This document shows positions 1-10,179 of a stretch of 64,000 nucleotides of DNA, one piece after another (position 1 is the stretch's first letter; each line of letters opens with the position of its first letter). The translations under genes and the position numbers were made by a program. Source of the stretch: Eutypa lata (taxonomy: Eukaryota > Ascomycota > Sordariomycetes > Xylariales > Diatrypaceae); contig JAKULF010000014.1 of the NCBI GenBank assembly GCA_022661535.1, positions 744,001 to 808,000 on the forward strand. The letters run 5' to 3'. Under the pieces are notes generated by a model, which saw only the letters and a list, made by a program, of their open reading frames with translations, had not been told where the DNA came from and made no database searches.

Positions 1-347
1 TTTATACACGACAGTGAATCTTGGATCTCTTCATAAAGCACATATTATATCATTGAGGCAACCGATAAGTACATAGGGATCGTCTATGTTGGACAGCGGC
101 ACAGCCCTACCACGTAGGTAAATGAGGCTGCTGAGCTGAAGGCTTTCGGTATGCACCGAGAACGAGAGCGAGAACGAGCGAGCAATCAAGCCAGCACATG
201 AACGACACCCAATTAATTGCCTTTTAGCGTAGGATTTCCGTCAGCAACTAATTACGTAGTCGATTATTCTTTTTTTCTCTCCCCAATCGCTATTAAATCA
301 TGGTTGTTATTATATTATGTATTATTATTATTATTATAACGATGAAT
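1..347. other. Intergenic, no gene seen
   Basis: This stretch lies downstream of the transcription factor gene that ends at 348. It has an AT-rich tail with a run of TTA/ATT triplets near 305-340, and a purine-rich GAGAACGAGAGCGAG-like patch near 160-180. No reading frame here resembles a known protein, and the short frame at 300-533 mostly overlaps the 3' end of the regulator on the other strand. Confidence 0.5.
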
Positions 348-1804
348 TCATGTGTCTATCATCCGCAAAGGCCACTCCATGAGCTCATGCCACTTCCCCG
401 TCAACTCATCGGCGATAGATCGGACTTCCTTCACCCCCGACTGCCCAATCCACCAAAACTGGTGATACTCTGCGAGCAAGGCGAAGTAATGCGCCAGAAT
501 CACCAGGGCCCTGGGCGACCCGATGCGGACTAGGTCGATGTACTTCTTCTCTGCCAGCATGGGGAACATAATAAGCATTCTGCAGACGTTACCCGACGGG
601 CCGTCCCGCTCAATTGCGTCGAGGACATCACCGATGGAGTCGAGCGTCTTTTCATAGACTGCCTGTGTATCTGCATCCCAGGGCTCATCAGGGGCCCCGT
701 CGCTTTCGCTTAAGCTCCGGTCCATCAAGTGTGACAGGCGTCGACGCCCGCTACTGCCACTACTACCGCTATTACTACTGCTACTCTGACCGGGCTGTCT
801 TTCCTTGCTGTGTATGTGCCGCGAGTTCTTGATCAGCTGAAAAGCCACCGACTGGGGTTCTATCCCTACGAGCCTCCAGGCCTCCTCGAAGATGGTGGTC
901 GAGCTCTTCGTCACCACCAGCCACTCCCACGGCGGGGTGTACTGCCGGTAGTGGCGCGGCCGGTCCTGCAGCTGTATAGATGCGTAGGTGCGGATTAGGC
1001 AGGACGTCAGGCAGACGACGTCGACCGTCTCCCGGCTGATCTGCGCCAGCTCTTTCTTGTGTTCACGGATAGCCATGGAGAAGTACTTGTCCGCCACACC
1101 TTCTAAGGAGAGGCCGGCGTCCTTGCCGAGCTTCACCAAGTGCAGCGCTGCGATGGTGTACATTGAGTAGAGTAAGGCATCTGACTGGCACGCAAGCTCT
1201 GGGACCATCCTACATAAGGCGTTCCGCGAGACATCGTCGATCGCGATGGAGCTGCCCGTCTCGGTGACGTATTGATGCATCAGCTTCACCTCCAGCATTC
1301 GCCTCGCCCGGCTTTCCGGGGGATCCTCCTCATCGCTGCCGTCGTTCTCGGCCCCAGTGCCGAAGTACTCCTGCCCCGTAGACCCTTCTCGGCTCTCTGA
1401 TCTCTCGCGCGTCCCCGGGGAAGATGTGGGGGGGCTCTTATTCGAGGGCTTAGAGCTAGTGGGTCTTTTCTTCTGGAGCCCGTCGCGATCATAGACGCAA
1501 GGTAGCTGGTGCCGCTCACAATTATGACAAATGGGCTTCCCCTCATTGCACTGAAAACCCACATAATAGTTAATTCCGCTTTGTTAAAAGTAGCACTGCA
1601 TGTTCATGACTAGGCTTTTGGTAATAGATAGATAAGTAGCAAAAAAACACGCGAACACACCTTAACCCTCCGCGCTCGGCACCGCTGGCAACCAAACATG
1701 GACTTCTTGTGGCCCAACTTCGGGACCTTGTGGCTCGGAGCCGACGATGACGAGGTAGACTCCGGCGTCATTTCCGGGTATCCAGTATTAATATGATTGG
1801 TCAT
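348..1804 (-). CDS. Zn2Cys6 fungal transcription factor
   Basis: Predicted sequence-specific nuclear regulator of 448 residues. Exon 1 is 1804-1661 (48 codons) and exon 2 is 1550-348. The 110-nt intron starts GTGTGT, ends CAG and is phase 0. It splits the DNA-binding domain exactly: Cys39 and Cys42 lie in exon 1, and Cys49, Cys56, Cys59 and Cys66 in exon 2, giving C-X2-C-X6-C-X6-C-X2-C-X6-C. A Ser/Pro-rich and acidic linker follows. The C-terminal half is helical and resembles the acidic-type activation or dimerisation regions of UPC2-like regulators; that likeness is from memory, not a search. The ATG is about 150 bp from the firm edge of a RIP-damaged element, so its promoter lies inside or beside that repeat. 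The target pathway is unknown. Zinc-cluster identity is near certain. Confidence 0.88.
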
Positions 1805-1950
1805 TCATGAAAATCCCTCCCTTAGTACCAAAATTTTGTGTAGGCTTATATGGTTTAGTTATCTGCCTGGCCTCACAGTTGTACTCAGATGTCGGCAGGT
1901 ACGGCAATAAACCTAAGGTGTCACGGAGATCCACTGCTAGCTCACGGTGT

Positions 1951-2205
1951 GCTTCTTGGTCCCACTTCCTTATAGGCCTTGGTGCTTACATAATGTATTC
2001 ACTAGGACTATTCAGGATGTAGGACTTTAATTGGTTAATTATCAGGATAAAATGGAATCCTTTTATAAACTATTTAAATAGTAATTATAATAAGAAATTT
2101 TTAAAATTAAAGAAATTTTAAAGTAATTTATAAGTTTTTTATCTTTTATATAATATTTTAATTATTTTTTTTATTCTTTAATTAACGTTTTTTATAAGAT
2201 TTATA
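1951..2205 (+). repeat. Left terminal direct repeat (5' LTR), firm block
   Basis: It aligns without gaps to 5560-5814 at a constant offset of 3609 bases. From 1951 to about 2050 this copy keeps its G and C where the right copy has A and T. From about 2088 onward this copy is the mutated one. Similarity probably extends left to about 1917 with an indel near 1940. The right edge matches a sequence ending CCACA in the other copy, compatible with the CA end of an LTR. Confidence 0.85.
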
Positions 2206-5200
2206 TTATTCTTTTTATTTTAAATAATTATTTTAATTATTATAAAAAAGTATCTTTTTTTAAAGCTTTTAACGATTCTTTTCGAATAATCGTTAATTAA
2301 TATATTAAAAACTTCGTATAAAATAATCGTTTTTTATATATAAAGAAAATAAATTAATGTTATTATATTTAATATTTAAATCGACTTTTTTAAAACTTTA
2401 TAATTTATACGTATTTTTTAAATAATAACTTATAATTATTTAAGAATTATCGTAATAAAGTTCGTATTTACTTTATTATTAATATATATATAAAATTTAA
2501 TCGCTTATAATAAAAATACAAATTAATTCTTTTTTTTTTATAAATACGTTTATATTTAATTTTATAATGTTTTTAATTTATTATAATAACTTTTAATTAT
2601 TAACGTTTCGTAATATTTTATTAATTACTTTACGAATAACATTTTTTTTCTTTTAATTAAGTTTCGAATATACTTAATATATTTCGTAAAATGTTATTTT
2701 TATAAAAGTTAAATATTAAATAATAATAAAAAATTATTATATTCGTTTATTTTAAATATTTTATTATAAATCGTAAAAGCGCGTTAAAATAATTTAAAAA
2801 GGTTTTATATTATAAAATTAAATTAATATTTACGTAATATTATCTTTTTAATATTATTATTTACCTTTTTAACTTTTTCGTTATTACGTAATTATAACGA
2901 TATTATCGATTTAATTACGAAATTATATTAACGGTATTATTTTAATATTATTTCGCTCGTAAAAACGTTTACGTTATTATTAATTTACTTTTTAAAATAT
3001 TTAAAAAAATCTTCGATTTAATTAAAAAATAAAATAATATTTTTAAATTTTATAAATAATATAATTTAAGTTATTATTTAATTAATAACGTATTTAATAA
3101 TAATTAAAATAATTATTTTATTTAAAAACGTATAATTAATAATTTATTTCGTAAATAATATAAATAATTAAATTAAATAAAAATTAAAAAAAAATTAATT
3201 TAATTTTTTTATTAATTAATAAATAAAATATTTAATTATAACTTATTATATTATAAAAGTAATTTTAAGATATTAATATTATTTAAAAGTATTTCGAAAT
3301 ATTATTTTTATAATAATATATTTTTAATTATAATGAATTTTCTTTAACTTTATTAATAATTTTTTATAATTAATTATTTTTTATAATATTTAAACATTTA
3401 TAATTATTTTTATTATATAAAACGAATCGCTTAATAATTTTTTATATTTTATTATTTTATATAACTTTTTTTAATATAAAATAAAATGTTTTTTTATTTA
3501 ATTTATTTATATTTTAACGAAAAGTAAAATATTATAACGAAAAAACTTATAAATAATTTAAAAGTTAATTTTATTTAATTCGTAAAAGTATTAAATAAAG
3601 TTTTATTTAAAGGCTTTTTTGAAAAATAAAGTTAAGTTTTTTATTAAATAAAAAAGTTAAAAAAAATAATTTATTAATATATTAATTTTATTAACGCGAT
3701 ATAATATTTTAATTTTATAATATTCGATTAAATTTAAAAATTAAATTATTTTCGTTAATTATTTTATTTTTATATTTAAAGTTTTAAAAAATTTATAATT
3801 AATTATTATTATTACGTTTTCGTTTTTAATTTAATAACGTTAATGTTATATAACGAGTATTATTTTTAAAAATTTTTTTTTTTATATTAAATATCGTAAT
3901 TATATATTAATAAGTTTTTTTAAAAAGTAAATAATTAAATAAAATATAAATCAATTGTTATTAATATATATATATAATTATAAAAGTATTACGTTAACGT
4001 AATATTAATTAATATTGTTTTAAAAAGTAATTATGTTTTTTTAAATAATTTCGAATAAAGTAATTCGGCTTTTTATAAATAAAATAAAGAATTTTTTTTA
4101 TTTTCATTATATATTTAAGTTTATTTATAACGTTTATATTACGATTATTTATACGTAAGTTTAAAATTTTATTAAATTAAATCGTTTTTAATATTATTAT
4201 TATAACATTTAATTATTTAAGTTATATTACGTTTAATTTTATAAAAATAACATTCGTAATTCGTAACGTATAAAATAATATCGTTATGCTTTATAATTAT
4301 ATTATTATTAATAAAATATTATAAACTTTATTTTTAATAATTTAATAAATAATTATCGTTATTTATTAATTAACTTTTTCGATTATTTATTATATATTTT
4401 ATTATTTTACGTAATCGTATATAAAAAGTTATATATTTAATATATATATACGAAAAAAATTAATTAATAACTTTTTATTATAATAATTATTATAAAAATT
4501 TTATAATATTTTATAAAATATTTTATAAATACGTTAAATAAAATTAATAAAACTTTCGTTTTAATATAATAATAATGTAATAAACGTTATTATTACCTTA
4601 TAAAACGCGTAATATTTATTTAATATTTATAAAATAACTTTTAAAAATATTATTTAAAATAAATTTTAAATTTAAACGAAATTAATAACTTATTAAAAAT
4701 TATTTAAAAGCTTTTTAAAAACGCATTAAGTTTATAACTTATAAAGTATTAAAGTATATTTTAATCGATATTATATTTTATATAATTTATTTAATATTAT
4801 ATTATTTATTTAAATAAATCGTAAATTCGAAAAAATAATAACTTTGTTTTTTCTTTTATATTTCGAAAATTTTTTTATTTTTATTAAAAATATAACTTTT
4901 AATTATATTATTTTAAAACGTTTTTTTTAAAGATTTTTAATTTCGATTATAAAGGTAAGTTTTTATAAATTTAATTAATCGTTATTTATACGTTTATTAT
5001 TTAAACGATAATTTAATAATATAATAAAAAATAAAAAATTCTTAATTAAATTTAATTTATATTAAAAATAAAAGTTATTTAAAAAAGTTTTCGAAAAACT
5101 TTTCGATAAAAATAATAAATTATTCGTAAACGAAAATAAAAAAGGATTATTTAAAATAAACTTTATTAAAAGATTTTTTTTTTATAAAAAGTTTATTATA

Positions 5201-5559
5201 ATTTTAAAGTTATTTTTTATTAAATTATATTAATCGTTTATTTTTTTATTAAAAATTACGAATTAATTAAAGATATTTTAAAAAGTATTTAATAATCGTT
5301 AACTTATTTTATTTATTCGATTATAAACTTTTTTTACGTTATTTTTTTATTTTTTTAAAATATTTATAAACTTTTTTTTTATAAATTTATTATCGTTATT
5401 ATTAAAACTTAAATCTTTTATTATTAATATAATAAATTTCGTTTAAATATTTTAAATATATTTAATAATAAAAAGGTTTAAAAAAGTATATAAATATAAA
5501 GGTGTTTATAAGTTATTTTACTTAGTAATTAACGTAAGCTTATAAAAATAATTATTTAT

Positions 5560-5814
5560 ATTTTTTAATTTTATTTTTTTATAAGCTTTAATATTTACAT
5601 AATGTATTTATTAAAATTATTTAAAATGTAAAACTTTAATTAATTAATTATTAAGATAAGATGAAATCTTTTTATAAACTATTTAAATAATAATTACAAT
5701 AAGGGATTCTTAAGGTTAAAGGAATCTTAAGGTGATCTGTAGGTTTCCTACCCTTTGTATGGTGTTCCAGTTGTTCCTTTTACTCCTTAGTCAGCGTTCC
5801 CTATAGGATCCACA
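5560..5814 (+). repeat. Right terminal direct repeat (3' LTR), firm block
   Basis: This is the partner of 1951-2205. It is mutated from 5560 to about 5690 and essentially clean from about 5697 to 5814, the reverse of the left copy. The last clean bases are CCACA at 5810-5814, after which the two copies diverge. No target-site duplication could be identified by eye. Confidence 0.85.
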
Positions 5815-6488
5815 ACGGTCTGTGTGGAGATTGATCCAAGGGGGCGGAGCTGATATGTGACTATCAGGATAACTATATGCATCTAACAAGTCGCTGGAAA
5901 GACCCTTGTCATGATTTCACCCTCGCACTCGCTAAGTAAGAGGTTAGTTAGTGTCTCGAATACTCGGGGCCCTGCTATTTCTATGTAGGCTGACGCTGAC
6001 GACTTGACCGACTTCCATCCACAGTCCTGGAAAATTAGTTACATGTCCAAGGCAATAACAGGGAGATAAATGTCTAGAAGAATGGTTTCTTTTACTATTG
6101 GTCTTTATACGTAATGTGTGGGGTAAGCATGCATTAAGAAGAAGAAGAAGCAACGGGCGGAGTTCCTACGTGGAGTCAGAGGCGCAGCCTCACAGGGCTG
6201 ATCTTCGTCAGCTACTTGACTTAAGTTTTGATATCAGCAAGCGAATGCGACAGCACATGGAATGCTGTTGCAAGGTCTGATCGTCTTCAACGGCGATAGC
6301 CAATGCTAGCAGAGATGACGCGTCGCTGTAGCTCCAAGAAGGTCTCCTTCATTAGGTATCACAGTCTGAACAATCTTAATGTCGTACCAAGCTGAACTTA
6401 GGATGAATAACCACTAATTGTTATTTGTATCAAGTAATCATACTAACTAATAGACTACCAAAGACAGAGCTATGGAAACCCGATGAAT
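5815..6488. other. Intergenic between retroelement and S28 peptidase
   Basis: Normal base composition resumes abruptly after the repeat. Short frames on both strands (5944-6153, 6098-6280) overlap each other and resemble nothing recognisable. A GAA/AAG repeat of four units sits near 6138-6150. This is the 3' side of the peptidase gene. Confidence 0.45.
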
Positions 6489-8369
6489 CTACACCTGTCT
6501 TCCTGAATTCCACTCCTCCAACCAGTCCCTCACGATATTCCTGATATTTTCCTTGACCTCCAGAACTTGGGGGGGTGGAAGGTCCCGCGTGGTCTCGTTA
6601 GGGAACAAGCCGTTCTCGTCCCAGTGATGCACAGCATCGTCAATCAGGATAGAAGGTTCAATCGCAGTTGACTTTCGTTTGGGCGCTGCGGGCGCGTGAA
6701 CGCCGGCCCACCTCCATGGATCCCACTGGCCGTCGATGAAGGCTAAGTTTTCGTAATGGATCTGGAATCCCCCGTACTTCTTGTTGATTCTCGACACATC
6801 GGCAGGCATTGACCGGTTGAATGCCTCTCGGCAGACGATAGACGCATATGGGAGGTCAATCGTGCGCGAAATCAGAGGCATTCGTTCAATCGGAACACCA
6901 CTACCAGTCTGAAGAAACCCCCATCTAAAATTCACGGTCAGCTCAATTCTAATACAGTACGGTGTACTCGAGTGGACCTACTCTGTGCATACTTGATATA
7001 GCCACGGGCGCCACTGTTGAGACAGATCATCCTGGTGGTAGAAAGTGCTGTTGTGGCGTGTAAAGCATTCGTCGTGGGTGCGATCACTGCTATCACAGAG
7101 TGTGACTACAGTGAGGTTGAACCATCCCATCTAGCTCATGGTTCGGTTCAGCAAAGTGTCCAGCTTATCTCCATACCCAGCTAGAACCATAAGTTCCTTG
7201 ATCGATTCTCTGTACGGTTCGATCCTAGGATAGGGGACATGCATATCCCCCGTAATAGCATCGCAGTACTCGTAGAAGGTCCTGTCGTTAACGGCGGGGT
7301 CCCAGTTTAGATTTTGAAAACTGGATACACCGTGACTGATTATGTTGGCAAAATCTTGGTCGTGAGTGAGGTTTCCTAGAGCAAACGCTTCTTTGAGTTG
7401 TTGAATATATCTAGGATCATTGTTGTCAATCAAGATTCGGTCGACGATGTCGGTCATATTCCGAGTTATTTCGATGCAATCGGCTGGTCCATATTTTTCT
7501 ACAGCTTCGTAGTATTGCCAGTAATCCCAGATAGGGACAGGACTTTTTAGTAAAAAACAAGTTAGTATCCAATTTTTCATCATATCTTGTAGAAGGTTCT
7601 ATAACAGAGTGAGAAATGTAAGATATGAGCTTGTTTTTGGTACGTACACACCAGATGACGATATGCTTCCAGCAAACATACCCGGGCGATTCATTCGGAG
7701 GAAGGCGGCGAAAGCGCCGGCATATGATCCGCCGTAGGCAATCCACGGGGTTACATTGCTCCTCAAGTCGAAATTCTCCAAACCCTTAAGTTTGACGTTC
7801 TCGACAAAGTAGCCCGTATCAGCGAGAGCTTGCTCCGTTGTCAAGAATCGTAGATTCTCGGTACTAAAGCTGTCCACCGGTATGCTGTGGCCATAGTACC
7901 GGTGTTCTAAAATAATTCCCACGCCCCCCGTCGCTTCAGCGAGTTCTTTCAGTATACCCTTCACTAGAAAGGGAAGTCGTTCGGTCCCGCTCGTCTCTCC
8001 GGCACAGAGGAGAATCACGGGACCTCCTGGCTTATAGTATTGGGCGTCGAACCAGTAGCGCAGGTCGAATGTACCATTCACAGTCGGTGAGTAGTGGGGC
8101 TCCCCAGGGAAGTGATCAATGGGGGTGGCGAGCTTGTACTCTGGAAAGATGTCTTCGAGATCATTCCTTGAGGCATCTCTACTTTCGATTGGTCTGATCT
8201 AACCCATTCGAGGATTAGCATGCTCCGACTTTCCTAAAAGTAGAGTTATCTAGAACAGAGATAGGATCCATACTTGTTTAGCCAGCTCACTGATTGGGAG
8301 AGGATGTCTTTGCAGCCCACGAGCTAGAGCCAGGAAGCTGGTGATGACCCCCAAGAGGCGGACCATCAT
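6489..8369 (-). CDS. S28-family serine peptidase, interrupted by an in-frame UAG
   Basis: Homologous to S28 prolyl-type serine carboxypeptidases, secreted or vacuolar enzymes that cleave after proline. Model: exons 8369-8274, 8198-7648, 7542-6982 and 6924-6489, with GT-AG introns in consistent phases, about 547 codons, the usual family length. The first 17-19 residues form a signal peptide. The nucleophile motif GGSYAG places Ser190; the acid is Asp471 in GQWDPW and the base His502/503 in HHWDEN. The family signature YQVCTEWGF spans the last intron. Codon 353 (7133-7131) is TAG in an otherwise continuous frame, and clear family sequence continues directly after it (MGWFNLTV). A 57-nt phase-0 intron at 7187-7131 (weak donor GTTCTA, acceptor CTAG) would remove the stop; otherwise the gene is a fresh pseudogene. 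Family assignment is firm, activity is doubtful. Confidence 0.8.
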
Positions 8370-8925
8370 GACTTTTACCCAGCTAAGTTCTGAAACCGAC
8401 TGTATAGCAATACTCACTAAGAATTATTCGGATTTAATTGCAACGAGGAGCTATTTCGAGAGGATCCAAGGCATGGGGTTGTCTTAGATTATGTATGTAT
8501 GGTTTTGACTGACACATGTCAAGTCGTAATGCAGTCACATAGTGCGCCCAATATCACTTAGGTAAGGTACCACTGCATTCAATAACTACTGTGCACTTAC
8601 TACCTCCTAGGTATACATGACTTCTAGGCTTGTACGCGGTTTCCAACCCCAAGTTGAGCAGTTAGATTCGACGTACATGTTGTTTAGTATGGGGGTAGGT
8701 TACATAATGTATGTAAGTAGGCAAGTAGGTATGTCTCACAGTAGGCATCACCCGTGGTCGCCTTCTTATTAAGCGCTTATACCAATTAAGCTAGAAGGTG
8801 CACATATCCCATAATTTATCAATGATCTTCTTGGCAATTTACATCCCTTTCCTCAAGTGAAGATTGCCAAACCTTCAAATCATCTCACCATAATCGATCA
8901 AAGCGAAAATTTAACTGACGCGAAA
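8370..8925. other. Divergent intergenic promoter region
   Basis: It separates the 5' ends of the S28 peptidase (-) and the cyclic phosphodiesterase (+), so it should carry both promoters. GTAGGTATG/GTAAGTAGG-type tetranucleotide runs occur near 8690-8735. An in-frame ATG at 8857 could extend the downstream gene by 23 codons, but the added residues look unlike the family. Confidence 0.45.
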
Positions 8926-9611
8926 ATGCCTGGATCATCTCTATGGTTGATTCCTCCGCCATCGCATCCCCTGCACCAGATTATCTCTAAGCTCATATCA
9001 GAGCACCTACCGTCCGAGTTCCCAGATATAACAGGTCCACCTTTCGCCCCGCACATGACCCTGACATCCAACATACCCCCTACCGTCTACGGAGACAAGC
9101 CGCAGGAATGGCTGGATTCTATCCCCTGGCCGGCATCCGGTGATGTCCAAGTCCAATTGAAGGCCGTTCTGACGGAGGACATTTTCTTCCGCCGCTGCTA
9201 CATCAAAGTTGCATTCGATGGAGTAAGGGATGTTGCTGGCCTTGCACGGGCCCGTGGAGTCAACGGCGAAGAGAGCATCGGCAGCAAGACGGAGCAATGG
9301 CTCGATGAATGGAACTCTTCTTTTGGCCCACATGTCAGCTTGATATAGTGAGTCTCCAACTCTTTAATCGTTCCCAACATCTTTGAGGGAGCTCAGTCTC
9401 GCCTAACCGCTGAGTCAGCGGGGATACTCCAATTGAGGAGGCCAAGTTGCGGAAGATCACAGACTTCGTCAAGTCTAAAAAGGTATCGCTTGAAAGGTCT
9501 GATTCGAATCCTCAGGGGGGTTTCGGTAGTTGGGAAGGCGGTGTCGTTTGGTTGGTACCTACAGACAAGCCTATTGCAGATTGGAAGCCAATTGCGACGA
9601 AAACGCTTTGA
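8926..9611 (+). CDS. CPD1: 2',3'-cyclic-nucleotide 3'-phosphodiesterase (Cpd1-like 2H phosphoesterase)
   Basis: Predicted to hydrolyse cyclic phosphates such as ADP-ribose 1'',2''-cyclic phosphate, a by-product of tRNA splicing, or 2',3'-cyclic nucleotides, as known for yeast Cpd1. Exons 8926-9347 and 9419-9611 are joined by a 71-nt intron with donor GTGAGT and acceptor CAG (phase 2), giving 204 residues. Both signature H-x-[TS] motifs of the 2H superfamily are present: His43-Met-Thr45 (in APHMTL) and His136-Val-Ser138 (in GPHVSLIY). The intron falls just after the second motif. I chose the ATG at 8926 because MPGSSLW is the natural N-terminus; an upstream in-frame ATG at 8857 exists. The gene is divergent from the peptidase and convergent with the GMC oxidase. 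Confidence 0.85.
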
Positions 9612-10179
9612 GTTGCCCCAGGGCTATATAGGGGTATATCAGGGGCTATCACACAAAGTCAAATAACAAGAACCCCTTGTTCTTTGTCTCATGTGCTGTT
9701 GATATGTCTACAGGCTTTGTCAGTTCCTCCTAGACGATAAAGCAACTGGTAGCCGATATAGGGGATAGGGGATGATTTGCTTTAATCATATAGAACGGAA
9801 TAACCTAGAGCTGGATAGTCAGTCTCCTGCATATATGCAGATAGCTCTTCACAATACCCATTAGTGGATTCCGCATCTGATCTGATCAACATCATTTTTC
9901 ACATGAAGCTATAACTACAATTGCCACACTACTCCTATGATCTTCCAGAACATGTTACAAGATGCTCACCCGTTTTACTAATATTGTAAAGGCAACGAGT
10001 AGAAGCATAAGTCTCACTTGACACTGGGAAATACGTACTTTGCATTTTTAAATATGTGAATTCGCCAAACCAGCTTATCTGTCTGACTTTTAGACCTACC
10101 AGTTCCAGATCTTCCAAATTAAAACCCGGCCTCTTTCTTACATTGCCCTACTGATCTTCATCCAAGTTGAAATGCTAAC
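9612..10179. other. Convergent intergenic spacer
   Basis: It lies between the 3' ends of the phosphodiesterase (+) and the GMC oxidoreductase (-). A short frame at 9935-10117 (-) shows no recognisable protein character. Near 9620-9765 there is a local run of GGGGTATATAGGGG-like repeats. Nothing else stands out. Confidence 0.45.

Larger units (their letters stand above)
1910..5815. mobile_element. RIP-degraded LTR-type retroelement remnant
   Basis: A block of about 3.6 kb (roughly 2050-5695) is almost pure A+T, bounded by terminal direct repeats (firm block 1951-2205 versus 5560-5814, same orientation). Same-orientation termini of this kind suggest an LTR retrotransposon. Within the firm block nearly all differences between the copies are C/T or G/A transitions, the signature of repeat-induced point mutation. 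Surviving cytosines in the interior sit mostly in CpG or before T, and CpA is very rare, as expected when CpA is the preferred RIP target. No open frame survives, so the superfamily cannot be named. The interior of about 3.3 kb is shorter than a typical Gypsy or Copia element, so an internal deletion is possible. The outer ends beyond the firm block are estimates. Confidence 0.8.

Noticed and set aside
2050..5695. AT-desert as a mitochondrial insert or centromeric core
   Set aside because: The flanking direct repeats differ from each other by transitions only, which points to RIP of a nuclear repeat. No mitochondrial gene motif is seen.
7426..7746. Minus-strand frame crossing the second S28 intron
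   Set aside because: It reads the intron and the wrong frame of the following exon. The GTACGT donor at 7647 with the acceptor before 7542 restores the peptidase frame.
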